Source: Eopsaltria australis (Eukaryota; Chordata; Aves; Passeriformes; Petroicidae). From it: a DNA stretch of 64,000 nt. This document shows, one piece after another, positions 11,741 to 23,100 of this stretch. The position numbers were made by a program, and so were the translations under genes. Position 1 is the first letter of the stretch; each line of letters starts with the position of its first letter. The DNA lies in NCBI GenBank assembly GCA_034509425.1, contig JAVTVJ010000040.1:6959001-7023000 (forward strand), in the 5' to 3' direction. The notes below the pieces were generated by a model. It was not told the origin of the DNA. It saw only the letters and a list, made by a program, of their open reading frames with translations, and did no database searches.

Positions 11741-14116
11741 GCAACTGCATTCTGTAAGTCCTCACACCAATCTATCTTCTTTTTCCAGAAAAACAGAAAA
11801 CCTGAAATATTCAAATTTTCTTAAGACTAAAAATTAGTATTTTGCTCTAGGGTTGTCTAGCTCTTTTGTTTAAGCTTCATTTCAAATGAAATGCTTGGAA
11901 TAGAAAATATAAGTGCTTTGTTTTTAAATAACAAAAGTAGACAACATTTCCACTACACAGATTTCAAAAATAAATACCCGATTTTTTTTAAACTGCTCAT
12001 CTTTGCTTTTTTTCACCTGAGGCTATAGAACATATTCTTCCTTTTAAAATACAAATCATTTAACTTACCAAAACCTCAGTTTTTTGAGCAGATTATCATT
12101 TGCAAGAGCCTTTTTCTTGGATCTACCAAGAAAAAGGTACCATTCTACTGCTACCACAAGATCGTCTTTGTAGTACTGTAGCTGCTAACAATAAAATCAC
12201 TTTTTGTCGTAAAAGTCTTAAGGGAGCCATTGCAATGAAGAACCAAAACAGCAGATGTTACCCAATACAAGTACTGGTAAGTATCAACTGAAAAATAACA
12301 CACAAAAGAGAGCACAAGCACTTAAGCATTAGAAGATACAAATAAGCACAAAAGTGTATGCTATTTTCAAGAAAATATGGTACCCAAAGGCACTAATAAA
12401 CTCTATGGAGTAAGTAACGTATTTAGCAGTGTAAAAACAAAGCCTTTAGCAACTTACAGGAGTACAAAAGAGCATAAAAACTCACTAACTCTTTTTCTTT
12501 CCACTAAATAACAAAACTGATTTTAAAAAAATTTAAAAGAAAGTTTTAGTCTGATGACACTCATGGTATAATTTTTTAAAATATAATTAGTGAAGGGGAG
12601 TGAGGAGAAATTTTAAATGAGAAACACTTAATGTTCTCCTTGTGCTACTGGAAAAGTTTTAGTAGAGTAATAGTTATAGTGTTGCTATCTAATGGCTCCA
12701 ATTCATGCCCAAATGACATTTTTTTAAAAACTGCAAGGCAAAACTCAAGATTAGATTTGCATGTTTTTTAAAAGTACCATCTCACTGAAATTACAGGTAG
12801 AGGAATGCATATTGTAATGACATTTCCTTGGTACAGGAACCGTAAACCAGAAAAAAAAAATAATTCAAGTTTTGAGAATCGTTGTTTTCAGCAGAAAACA
12901 GCTATGACAAAAATCAGAAACCTAGACGGTCAGTCGTCTTCTGGCATATGACAGATGCAGCTCCATAGACTTCATGTTGAATATTTTCCTTCTAGATGGA
13001 AAATACTGCCTATCCTTGCCCACGATATGAAACCAATGTAATGTATTTGGAATTTTTCATGGGCATGGCAAAGACAAACAAGAGACTTCTTGTGTCAGAG
13101 TGCCTGAGAATATGAAAGAAATTTCTGGGAACTAACTCTTTTTGTCGTTACCACAAAGTTCACATGGTGACCAAGCCTTTCCAAAATAATTATAGGTAAC
13201 TCATTCACAACAAAATTAATGCATTAGGGAAAGACTGTCCAAGGCCTAAACTCAGAAATTTGTCCTAATCTTTTTTTGAAGTGCCTAACCCATGAGAATT
13301 TCTGCTCTGTGTGTGGGATCACTGTTGGATTGGCTGTTGGCCATGAAGGAAGTGGAGAGTGCATTAGAACAGCTATAGTAGTGGAAAAGAAACTTTTAAA
13401 AGAAAGCACAGGATATGGGGGAATTAGAGGGGTAGAATTAGAGGATTTATATTTGAAGACTCTTCCTTTTGTTCCCTTTTTCCCAAAAGACAGATATTCA
13501 TTATGGCTCTGGAATGCACCCACTGGTGGTGGGTTGTAAATGGAGGCTGATGATCAGAGCTGGCTGATCCTCAGGCTGAGTACTCATTAAGGACCTCTGA
13601 CCCCAATGGTCAAAGTGTTTAATAAAAGTCTTTATCCATGGACTGAATTTTACTCCTGTTGAATATTATGAGCATAATATAGTACAAAGTCAAATGGAAA
13701 AACTGGAAGCTGTTTCTTGTGAACTGTGCTTAAACTTGGAAAAATTAGCAGGATGGAAAAATAAAGGGTTTGCTCCCTTTCTCCATATCTTTTTTTATGT
13801 CATGTCCTCTACCTCATGCACAGTGGTAAAACCTGCACCATGAGCCTGCATACACTTTCCACATAAGAGTTGTGGTCTATGACAAAAAGTGAGCAGCAGA
13901 TTAGGAACAAGGGAGATGGCATAAATGACAACTGGCCTTTTTTCCACTTGCCTATTCAGTAATTCCCTATTTTAAATACACACTGTTGAGTAACTCACAG
14001 AGGTTACAGAGTACGTATGAGAATGACTTTCCAACAGCGACAGACAAGATTCAGAATGAAAAATTTCACTGCCAGGCAAGAAAAATTTGCAATAATTTTC
14101 TGTAATACAAGCAGAC
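11741..14116. other. Non-genic AT-rich stretch
   Basis: No gene, RNA gene or clear repeat was recognised. Overlapping frames at 13224-13523 (-) and 13276-13539 (+) are open on both strands over the same bases, which is typical of chance. A small CpG-containing stem (AGACG / CGTCT) occurs near 12925-12940. Confidence 0.5.
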
Positions 14117-14282
14117 TTTTTAGCACTTTTATTGCAGAAGCAATTCTAAATAACAGAGCTTGTCTTATAATAGCATTTCTGTAATAATGGTGTTTTATAA
14201 CAGAAGTGCTATTATTACAGAAATGGTATTATAATAGTAGTATTATTATTGTAGAATCTTTTCCATAACAGGAGTGCTAAAT
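14117..14282. repeat. Imperfect palindrome / fold-back element (MITE-like candidate)
   Basis: The segment folds back on itself. The inner arms are 14165-14188 and 14211-14234. They are inverted complements over 24 bases with one mismatch and enclose a 22-base loop. The outer arms also pair. TTTAGCACT at 14118-14126 is the inverted complement of AGTGCTAAA at 14273-14281, with partial pairing (for example ATTCT / AGAAT) in between, giving arms of about 70 bases. In addition, ATAACAGAAGTGCTA (14197-14211) is repeated as ATAACAGGAGTGCTA (14265-14279). The outer ends TAGCAC...GTGCTA are compatible with terminal inverted repeats of a small non-autonomous DNA transposon using a TA-type target, but no transposase is present and the family is unknown. 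The transcript would form a long hairpin. Confidence 0.65.
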
Positions 14283-17200
14283 AAGCCCATTTGTACTATA
14301 GAAAATGATTGCAAACTTCTATGGTGCTGAAAATGCCTAAGCCTTTATGTCTAATGTGATCCAGATTTTCAGAAGCTTCATGGAAGTCTGAAAAAGATCT
14401 TTCAAAATGAATCCATTCTGCAGACCAACTGAAAGCCTTGGCATGGCTCAGCAAATGGTATATCTGTCACCAAATTTTAAAATCTAACTCAAATTCCAAA
14501 CCAAAAGTGCTTCAATGCAGAACTTAGCAGAACATGTCTTTGGTAAGACAAAAACATTTTCAGAGCTGGAATAAAGCAAAAAATGCTGGAATATCATCTG
14601 AGGTGATAAAAAGATGTAATATTCAATAACAGTTATACAGCAAAAATGCTTTGGAAGAAATTTTATATCTATATCAACCACATTAATATAAATTTCCCTC
14701 ATCATTCAATAAAGTATATATTGCTTTGCCGCATACTTAGGAAGCATTCATCTAAAGAATTTAACTGTATATATAGGAAATGAATAAGTAAATTTTAGTT
14801 TATAAAATCCAACTTCTTTTTATTAAAGTTATCTGGTAATACTTCAGTGCTGAGATTCTAGTGCAGTATAGAAGACAGAAAGAATTTAAGTTCCAAAGCT
14901 ATTGACCTTTTTAACATTAAAATAAAATCCTATATACTTCTAGGTTGATACAATCAGATTATACTATCTGGTTAAGGTAGAGTCTATGAAACAGTAAAGT
15001 AAGAAAATTCAATAAACTCATATCCTCTGCAGGCATTTTTAGATTTTTTAGACTGTCATGAAAGCTTTAGATGTGTGTTTGTATGAAATGAACTTATTTT
15101 ATTATTGATTTCAGGCAGAAGGGGGTTTTGTTGGATCTTTTTTTTTGCAGTCTGCATGGCTACACAGAATAGTTTTCTTTACAGCAATAATACAGTTTTA
15201 AATCACAAATGAAAATTTTAAGAAACTATATTTTTTTAAGAGTGAAAGATTATTTATGACACAGAAAGACCTAGTTTAAAATTTATATTTAAGATATAAT
15301 TGTAATGTAATAAAATAAAAATAAAAGTCATTGGTTAGCTTTTCTAATTCAGTCTCAACAACACACATTCCAAAACTTGGCATACTTGGAACCTATGGAG
15401 TCAACAGAAATGATGTATTCACATCAAAAATAATGGTAAGAGATTTGCAAAAGTGTTCTCACAAAAAAGCCACAAATTTAACCCTACCTCTGCCACTTCC
15501 TCTGGGTTTATGATTATGATGCTTAATCACAGAAGCAAATATTTTTATGGTCAAGTGTCTTTCCTCTGCCAGGGTTTCTTTCTGCACACACTGAAGCTGA
15601 GGATCACTGAGTCACTCTGAAGCTTTATTGCAAATTTTGCTCTGTATCTAAAGCTCAGCAGAGTACTTTTTCTCCCTACACTTGCATTTCTTTCTCTTTC
15701 TCTGTGATTTTTAATTCTTTCCACTCACTAGTTAGGTTACTAACAAAGTTCATTCACATTCTGCCGTTACTTCTACAGAAATTTCATTTCACAACTTGCC
15801 TTGTTTTACAATACCAGTTTCAAAGTTAATACAATGGCTGTTTAACTTCTCCTTCAAATCACTGTGAAGTCCTGCCAAGTATCCTATGTCAAAATACTAC
15901 TAATGGGCAGAATTACTGATGATGTTTTCAAATTTAATTGATAGCTTTCCAGTGCATCTTGTTTTCCTGCTCTTTACATTATATAGGTTCTTTGTGACAT
16001 GGAATACCTGTTTCTGTCTTTTTCACAGGAAAGAATACACATTCATTTGTTAAGAAGGAACAAAGAGAAATCAGGGAAAATACCAGAATGCCACATTCTT
16101 CCTAAATATCCTGTTGGCATCACCTTACAGGCAGGGAAGTTTCTGAGGTACCCACTCATGCCATGCTTTCTCTTGCCAATCTGCTCTTGCTTTGCTTAGA
16201 ACAAAAAGCATTGCTATTCTTTTCAGCTATCCTACAAAATACTTTTCTCAACCATTTTGTTTTGGCACTTCTGTACATATGTACATACACTTGACTGCTG
16301 CAAATCCAGTCTATACCTAGCTTAAGCCATGTTCATGCCGAATTTAAGTCACTGTTTTATTATCTTCTCATAATTCTTTTAAACTCCTGACACACAAATT
16401 CATAAATTAGGAAATGAAAGTAGATGCTTAATTTTTTTTTCACAGTTTGTTGATGTAGTATTAGCTACAGGCTTCCTATCAGGCTTCCTATGCCCCATAA
16501 GCAAATCCAATTCAAAATGAGATCATGGTACAGTGACCTCATTCTGAATGTTACCATATGCTTTTGGCAGTCCAGAAGAAAACACCTCTAGCTCTTGTAC
16601 TGTGTTTCGATCTCTTTGGATTTCTCCAAGGGTTTGAATATCTGCTGAAAAGCTCTCTGCAGCTCTGAATACACCAAAAGAGGAAAGGGAAGCAAATACA
16701 GGGTGGGGGAGGAGAAGGGAGGGGTGCGAAAAGTGAGGATTAGCTGATGTAAAAATGTCAAGCTGCCTGCAGTGGAGGCAAGAAGTGGTTGAGGGTAATA
16801 AAGCCAATTAACAGAGCAGAGGATAAGAAGCCATATTTGAAATAAAGGAGTGATAATTTTAAGCAGCAAGGGAGAGATTAGAATACAGAACTGCTAATGG
16901 TATGCAGTTTGGGAAGAAGATGGTGAAGTACTGGATTGAGAAAGATAAGGCAAAACCAAATACAAACCTTAGCATTTTCCCTAAATGCTAAAATTAATGA
17001 TCCTTTCTTTCTGTACTAGCCTCCATGCTGAATGATGCACAGATTATACAGATCTCCTGATTCCTGTGCTTTCTTGCAGTAGGATTCTTGCGCATACGGA
17101 TATTTCTTCCTCATTTCCAAACAAACTCTTTACTTTGTCTTTTATAATAAGCTGATTTACTAGAATTCCTCTTGACCAATCTTCTATTTTGCATGGTCTT

Positions 17201-18129
17201 ACAAATATTCAGTGTCCAGTATTACTTTAAAATTACCCTATTTTCTATTTGGAAGTGCATCCTATAATTACTCATTTTATTTTGTAGGCTATTTGCTGGT
17301 ATGTAACGAACTTGTTTCCATATTTTACACAGCTTGCTGTGTGATAATAACTGTGCATAAAGGGCATAATGCAAAATTTAGGCTTAATTTAGATTCTGAT
17401 TATATTATTCTTTCTTTTTTAAATACTTCAGTCACTGACTTTGTTTTTTCAACTGTTTTAGAGGCCTTAAAGAATAGAATATATGCAGAACATCTCAGTC
17501 CTCACTGATTTCTAGAGTAGCTTTGACTCCTTACACAGTCAGTTTACATCAGGGGCACAACTGTAACATAAACCATCAGCATTTACATATCTAACAGCAT
17601 TTTTGTAATTATTGGATTTTCCTCACATATCTTAATATATTTTGAAAAAAAAAATTGCCTCCTGTTTTGCTGTATCCTTATGCAGACAAAAATGGCTTGA
17701 ATGTAAACAATCAGGGATTCCAAGCACAAACACACAGTATTTGTCAGTGGATATACACCAAGGCTGAATTCCTACAATTAAAACTCAGATTGACTTCAGC
17801 AAGATCAGCATTCACCCCATGAATACAGAATTCATGTTCACTAGAAAATCAAGAAAAAAATTCTTTATCAGAGCAATTCTTTGACAGGGAAAAGCCTCAA
17901 ATATTATCTCAAACTGAGAGAAAGTAAGAGGTATTGTGAACAAATTGGTTAGTCGGGTAGCAAAAAATCACCATGAGCCAGGAGTAACCACACATATTTT
18001 TAAAAGAATTCACACATGTAATTGCTGGTATATTAACAGTGGTCTTTAAATGACTGTTTAAATCTGCTGTTGTAGAAGGGAAAGGGAGATGGCATTTAAT
18101 AATGGCAATTCATTAAAATGTCTCCAGAG
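14283..18129. other. Non-genic stretch with small repeats and a possible exon
   Basis: No known gene was recognised. It contains a perfect 12-base tandem duplication (CAGGCTTCCTAT, 16468-16491), a perfect 14-base palindrome TGTACATATGTACA (16272-16285), and a segment at 15353-15435 flanked by good splice-site matches. A 98-codon open frame at 17212-17508 (+) has no recognisable domain. Confidence 0.45.
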
Positions 18130-18365
18130 GTGATCTGGGAGCTAAAGACTAGAAATTCTGACCTCTTTATCAAACAAACTGTTACAAATTAAAATTATGT
18201 ATATGTTAGTAAACACAGGGAGCACCAGAAAACAGCTTTTTTTGTAAATGGGTGCTTCACAAATCTTTTAGAGGACTTTGAGACATGTGAGGTGGTTGAT
18301 CTCTTGGATAGATGTTCCTCACCAAAGGATTTAAAAAGCAAACTGCAAAAATTGGGGGATAAAAT
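18130..18365 (+). mobile_element. Ancient CR1-type LINE fragment (reverse transcriptase)
   Basis: A diverged sense-strand piece of an old CR1 subfamily, from the reverse-transcriptase region. It follows the family's order of landmarks. First is a CTAAAGACTAGAAATTCTGACCTCT-like stretch at about 18141-18165. Then comes the C-x-x-x-T-N-L region (CTTCACAAATCTTTTAGA, 18255-18272). A TTCCTCACCAAAGGATTTAAA-like segment follows at about 18315-18335, corresponding to the region after the first catalytic motif. There are many small deletions, and about 60 bases around the FDKV part are compressed. It is older and in the opposite orientation to the two CR1 fragments that follow. Identification rests on remembered family consensus and needs a repeat-library search. 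Confidence 0.6.
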
Positions 18366-18539
18366 AGAAGATACTTTTAAGAATTCATTATTGATTAAAA
18401 GACAGCAAGCAATATTCCAAATGAAGACAGGCTTTCAAAACTAATCTTAAAAATGGGCTAAATATTGAGGTGAAAAAGCAATGGGATGACCCAACATTTT
18501 TCCACATACTGTATCTATTTCTTGCTAGAAATAGGTACA

Positions 18540-19120
18540 GAAAGAGTACAGAATTACAAAATAATTTAGAATGGAAGGTCATCTATTCCCACTTGAAACT
18601 GCACTATTTTGAAGTCAGATCAGGACGGCCATAGCCTTTTATGGTTGAATTTTTAATATCGCCAAGAATGACAGTTAAAAAGCCTCTTTGCAGCCTGTTC
18701 CAGCATTTGATTACACTTGATGGAACAAAACAAAACAACTTTTCACAGTCTAATTGGAATTTCCCTTTTCATAGCTCTGATCTTTTCACTGTGTATCTCT
18801 GAGAAGTTTCAGGCTCTGTATACTCAGTAATGTCCCACTGGTAGTTCAAGCCAGTGGCAAGGTCCTCCCCAGGCCTTCTTTCCTTAAGGCCAAATAAACT
18901 CACCTCTTCCAGCTGCACCTTCCATGTCATATGCCCTTTAGCAGAGCATAAAATCAGGCAGAGCAGCAGCAAAAGGGTTGAACAGAAAGGAAGAATCACT
19001 TCCCTCCACCTCTGCACTATGTGATAGGCCTTCATTGCTGGGAGGGTACCATGGTGACTCATATTCAACCTGTCCACTGGGATCCCCAGGCTATTTCCTA
19101 CAACGCTTCTTTTTATCCTG
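18540..19120 (-). mobile_element. CR1 LINE 3' fragment, antisense
   Basis: A minus-strand CR1 copy. Its 3' end lies at about 18540, where the + strand reads AATTTAGAATGGAAGGTCATC, the complement of the usual CR1 3' UTR. Moving right on the + strand, the order is that of antisense CR1: GCAGCCTGTTCCAGCATT (about 18690-18707), the region complementary to the ORF2 C-terminus (18780-18960), and TAGGCCTTCATTGCTGGGAGGG near 19026-19047. The copy is moderately diverged with many indels. Its left part encodes the LFGLKERRPGEDLA-like ORF2 C-terminal remnant on the minus strand. The right boundary is approximate. Confidence 0.8.
18769..19077 (-). pseudogene. CR1 ORF2 C-terminal remnant
   Basis: An open minus-strand frame of 102 codons coincides with the CR1 copy. 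The part reading VSLFGLKERRPGEDLATG matches the conserved LFSLEKRRLRGDL-like region near the ORF2 C-terminus. The N-terminal portion is shifted out of the family frame, so this is a chance-open patchwork of a dead retrotransposon gene, not a functional protein. Confidence 0.6.
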
Positions 19121-19499
19121 TCACTACCAAGCCAACTGACAACAGAGTATACTCACTGATTGAGTGACCCTCTGATAAAATAGCAGATGGATTCCAAAGC
19201 CCTGGATATGAAGAATGCAGGTGGAATAGTCAAAATAACTTATTGGTTGCCCCTCAGGAAAGATTTTAAAGACATTGCAGACAATTCACAGAATCACAAA
19301 ACTGTTTGTGTTCCCTTCTTAAGGTCAAACAAACACAGCCTTTTAGCCTTTCTAAAATGCATGAAAGATGCTCCAATTCCTTAAACATCCAGAACTGGAC
19401 CAAGCAGTCCAGATGTTTCTCACCAGTGATGAGTAGACAGCAAGGAACACCCTCCCAGCTTTCTGGTAATGGCCTCCCTAAGGCAGCCCTGGATGTTCT

Positions 19500-19590
19500 T
19501 AGTGCTGTGGTTCAGTTGACAAGGTGGTGATTGGTCAAAGGTTGGACTCAATAATTTTGGAGGTCTTTTGCAACCTTAGTGATTCTGTTA
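19500..19590 (+). mobile_element. Short CR1 3' tail nested in an antisense CR1
   Basis: This + strand segment reads like the last ~90 bases of a CR1 3' UTR: GGTTGGACTCAATAATTTTG at 19540-19559, then AGGTCTTTTGCAACCTTAG and a terminal TGATTCTGTTAT at about 19581-19592. The flanking bases on each side (…CTGGATGTTCTT and ATTGGCCTTCTGTG…) join into continuous antisense CR1 sequence, so this is a later insertion into the older element. The extreme 5' truncation is usual for CR1. Confidence 0.72.
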
Positions 19591-19883
19591 TTGGCCTTCT
19601 GTGCTGTGATAATGCATTTCTGGTTCATTATGAGATTGCTGTCCACCAAGGCACTAATACTCTTCTCTGCTGAGCAGCTTTGCAGCAGGCCACCCTCTAG
19701 TGTGTACTGGTGCCTTGGGCTGTTGCTCCCTAGGGGTAGGATTTGGCATTTCCCTTTGTAAACCTTCATCAAATTCATCTCAGCTCCATTTTTCAGCTTG
19801 TCTAGGTCCCGCACACCTCTCAATTTCATATCCTCTGCAAATTTGCGGAAGGTACATTCTGCCCCATCATCCAGGTTACTCAT
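19548..19883 (-). pseudogene. CR1 ORF2 reverse-transcriptase remnant
   Basis: A 111-codon minus-strand open frame preserves recognisable CR1 reverse-transcriptase sequence. NLDDGAECTFRKFAEDMKL covers the catalytic F-x-D-D region (F-A-E-D here, so the first Asp is Glu). AEMNLMKVYKGKCQILPLG and SAEKSISALVDSNL follow. About 15-20 residues normally present between the catalytic box and the RDL motif are missing. The last ~14 codons run into the nested CR1 tail and are not family sequence. The frame is open by chance preservation only. Confidence 0.72.
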
Positions 19884-20140
19884 AAAAGTGTTCGAAAGTA
19901 TTGGCCCCGCTACCAGCCTCAGGTGGACACCACAAGGTACATAACTAGTGACTTACTTCCAAATGGACTTTCTGCCACTGATCACAATTCTCTGAGCCTC
20001 TCAGCTAATCTGACCTGCACTTTGACAACCTGGCTATGTAGAGACCAAGTCAAAAGCCTTACTAAAGATAAACTTTAATAGTTGTCCCTTCATCCACTAA
20101 ACTACAGGATTGGCTGTGGTCATAGAGAAGGTAGAAAACT

Positions 20141-23100
20141 AGAAGAAATTTATGGTAAAATATAAGACATCACTGTGCACTATTCAATATATATATCTAC
20201 TTAATCAATACAGCATATAACTCTCATCTGCCTTTTTAAAGAAAAAATAAAATAGCAGTGGAAAAATAGAAAAAGGCAACAGTAGTCAGAAGCATGGTAG
20301 TGCTTTAAAAGAGAAAAAGCTTAACAGATAGGACCTAACACAGACAGCATGACTGAGCGGCAATATAATAGAAATCCAAAATAATAAATGGGGAAAAAGA
20401 GGAAGTTGGAGTAAGTCATTATGTCTCATTGAACTAAAATTACAAACACGCAGTGACATCATCAAACAATAGATTTTTTTAAAAAAAGAAGTACTGCTTT
20501 TTACAGCACACAATGTGCTGTGGAGCTGCAGGTTTTCTTTCTGAATCTCTAGCAGCATAAATGACTTCAGAGTAGAACTAGACTAGTTAATAGAGAATAG
20601 GTACATCAGCAGTTATTAAACACAGCAGTCCAACTGCAACCCCTCACTTTTGTAAGCCCTAAAGTACTGATTGCTGGAAATGCTGGAGTGAAAGCAATCC
20701 TGTATGTTCTTATTGCCTTCCTTGAGTATCCACTACCCATCTGTGTAACAGACAAGGTGCTGTACTAGATATACTTTTGATACAACATATTTCAACCATT
20801 CTTAGGATTATTTCCTGTTAACTAGACCTATGAACTACAGAGAAAATAAAAGTTACAGAGAAATAAAAGTACTGTAACTATAGTTAGAGACAGTTATAAC
20901 TATTTGGTTGGTCCGTCAGAGGCATGGTACAGATTATCAGAGCATAACAGAAAAGGATGAGGGATGGGTATAGGAGAGGACCTTTCACAGCCATGGATCT
21001 ACAGTGCAGTGCCCTAGAGCAGAAGAAAAAAACAGATTCTATGGAAATGTGTATCTGTAGCTAAAGCACTGTCTATTATCTCTTCACGCACCCCATACTA
21101 TCAGCTACTTACTTAGTCAATGACTTAACTTTAGAATAAAACTTAGCTTGGTTTTGGACTAGTGCTGGGTTCAGATGCCAAAGGACCCCAGGCATGTTCC
21201 ATATACTTTTTTACCCATTCTGATAATACTCCACATTTGATGGCTACAAACTCTGGGGTAGAGAAGCTAAGGGAAATGCAGTGTACATCTGACAGAATGT
21301 TCTGCCATCTATTCCAGGAGAATGCAATTCCATACAGTTTAAACTTGTGAAACACTAGAATAGTTTGGCTGAGATATCTCTATCAGAATACTTGTTTCAA
21401 GATGTTAATATTTAGGAAAATCTCTCTATACCTAATATCTAAAAGAAAAAAAAGTTATAAGTACAAGGACAAAACTGTAGTATAAATCCTAAGAATTCAA
21501 TGTTTTATAGATTTCTCCTGATATAAAAAATAATGGTGGATTTTTTCCCTTGCTCCCATAAAATTGATTCATAATATATAATAAGATCCACATTTCACAG
21601 CTTGGCAGCTGGCAGTTCATGGAAAAGCTCTTTTTTGGAATTTCTTTCCAGGGCTACTGTTGACAAGTAGATTCCAACAGCAAGAATCTGACTGTTCCTG
21701 GTTTTGGAGGGGATTTGCAGTACCTCTTTTAACCAAGTTTCCTTCAGCAGTTAGCCTGCTGTAGAGCTTCTTCACTTCATCTCCCAGTTGCAGTTCACAG
21801 TCCATTTACACAGCCTCTTCCTCCCTTATTATGCAAAGGTAGCCCTCTCATTTTCCTTCTCTTTATCACTTTATTTTCTATTTATGGGTAGGAAATTCAC
21901 CAGTTATCAGACTTTTCTAATAATTATTCTCTTATACTTGTCCACATGAACTGGAGAGAATGTGGGCTTGCCAGCATGATGATTCCCTAGCTTTACTCAA
22001 TAGACTCCAAAAATCATACATTGAGGTGCCAAAATCTACTAAATTAACAGCCATAGATAAAATTGATGTAGTAAACTGGTTAGTGGAACTGCACCATTAA
22101 AAAATTGCCTTTGAAATGTCTGGGAGGAACCACTCACTAAAGGTATTAGGCACATACAAAATAAAAGAATTTTTTAATACCTTTTCTCTCCATCTGTAAG
22201 AAAAAATGGTTCAGTTACTGAGCTTGAGAGGAGTGTGACTCCTCTCGATGAAGGTATACTACTCAGACACTATAAAACTCCTTTATATTCAATTTTCTTA
22301 TAATGTACTTTTTTCACAAAGAATTTCCCACACCCTTTCAAAGCAAGTTTTAAAACCATAGGTCTTTTTGGTTAACCATTAACTTTTCTTTCATAGTAAG
22401 CTGCAACTTTGGTGTTGAAAGACCAATTTTATATTTTTTCGGTGTTTTTCTTCACATTTAAAACCTAACAAAAGAGACTACTTGTTTCATATTTCTGATA
22501 TTTTCATACATAATTTCTTTTTACTATTATCACTTAGAAACTCAAATGTGAGTAAAGACACCAGCTTAGGTATCATGGTAATTTTATGAGGATTGCAGAC
22601 ATAAAAATGGTGATAAGTTAGTGCTTATTGTTTATACTAGATGCACATGCCAACATGAATGCATTTTTCCTGCATATCTCATTTTTAAGATCTTTGCTAT
22701 AGGTGTCGCCACAACTTCTTAGAAATTCCAGTAAGGCAGTAGTGAAACATTGTCTTAATATACTGTGATGGTAACAGGGAGAGAAGAGGTGGCAGCTCTT
22801 TTTTCACACTCAAGGACTCTGGGCTTCTTGTACCTAAATCCCCAGTAAAGTTTCCCACATCTTAAGAAATTACACTTTCCTTGTCAAACTAGTCAGAAGG
22901 ATTCCATGAAGGTACAAGATCATTATTTTAGCATATCTCATCCTCCAAAGGAATCTCTTTACTGCCTGCATGTAGGAATGCAGTATGTAGATTAGTCAGA
23001 CAAAAGAACTCAGCTCTTTGCTTTGTAGTACATTCTTCTTTGTCTTGTTAAAGCACAAAATATAGGGCTTGAAAATGATCTGGGATGATCAATCTGGTCA

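Larger units (their letters stand above)
19286..20140 (-). mobile_element. CR1 LINE fragment, antisense, interrupted
   Basis: A second minus-strand CR1. The 3' tip appears as TTCACAGAATCACAAAACTG at 19286-19305, followed after an internal deletion by antisense ORF2. Landmarks on the + strand are CCAGAACTGGACCAAGCAG (about 19390-19408), CTGTCCACCAAGGCACTAATA (about 19639-19659), and ATCCAGGTTACTCATAAA near 19870-19887. Past that come GTGGACACCACAAGG (19923-19937) and AAGTCAAAAGCCTTACTAAA (about 20047-20066), matching the complement of the reverse-transcriptase core. The copy is interrupted at about 19500-19590 by a short CR1 tail in the opposite orientation. It is old and non-functional. Confidence 0.85.
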
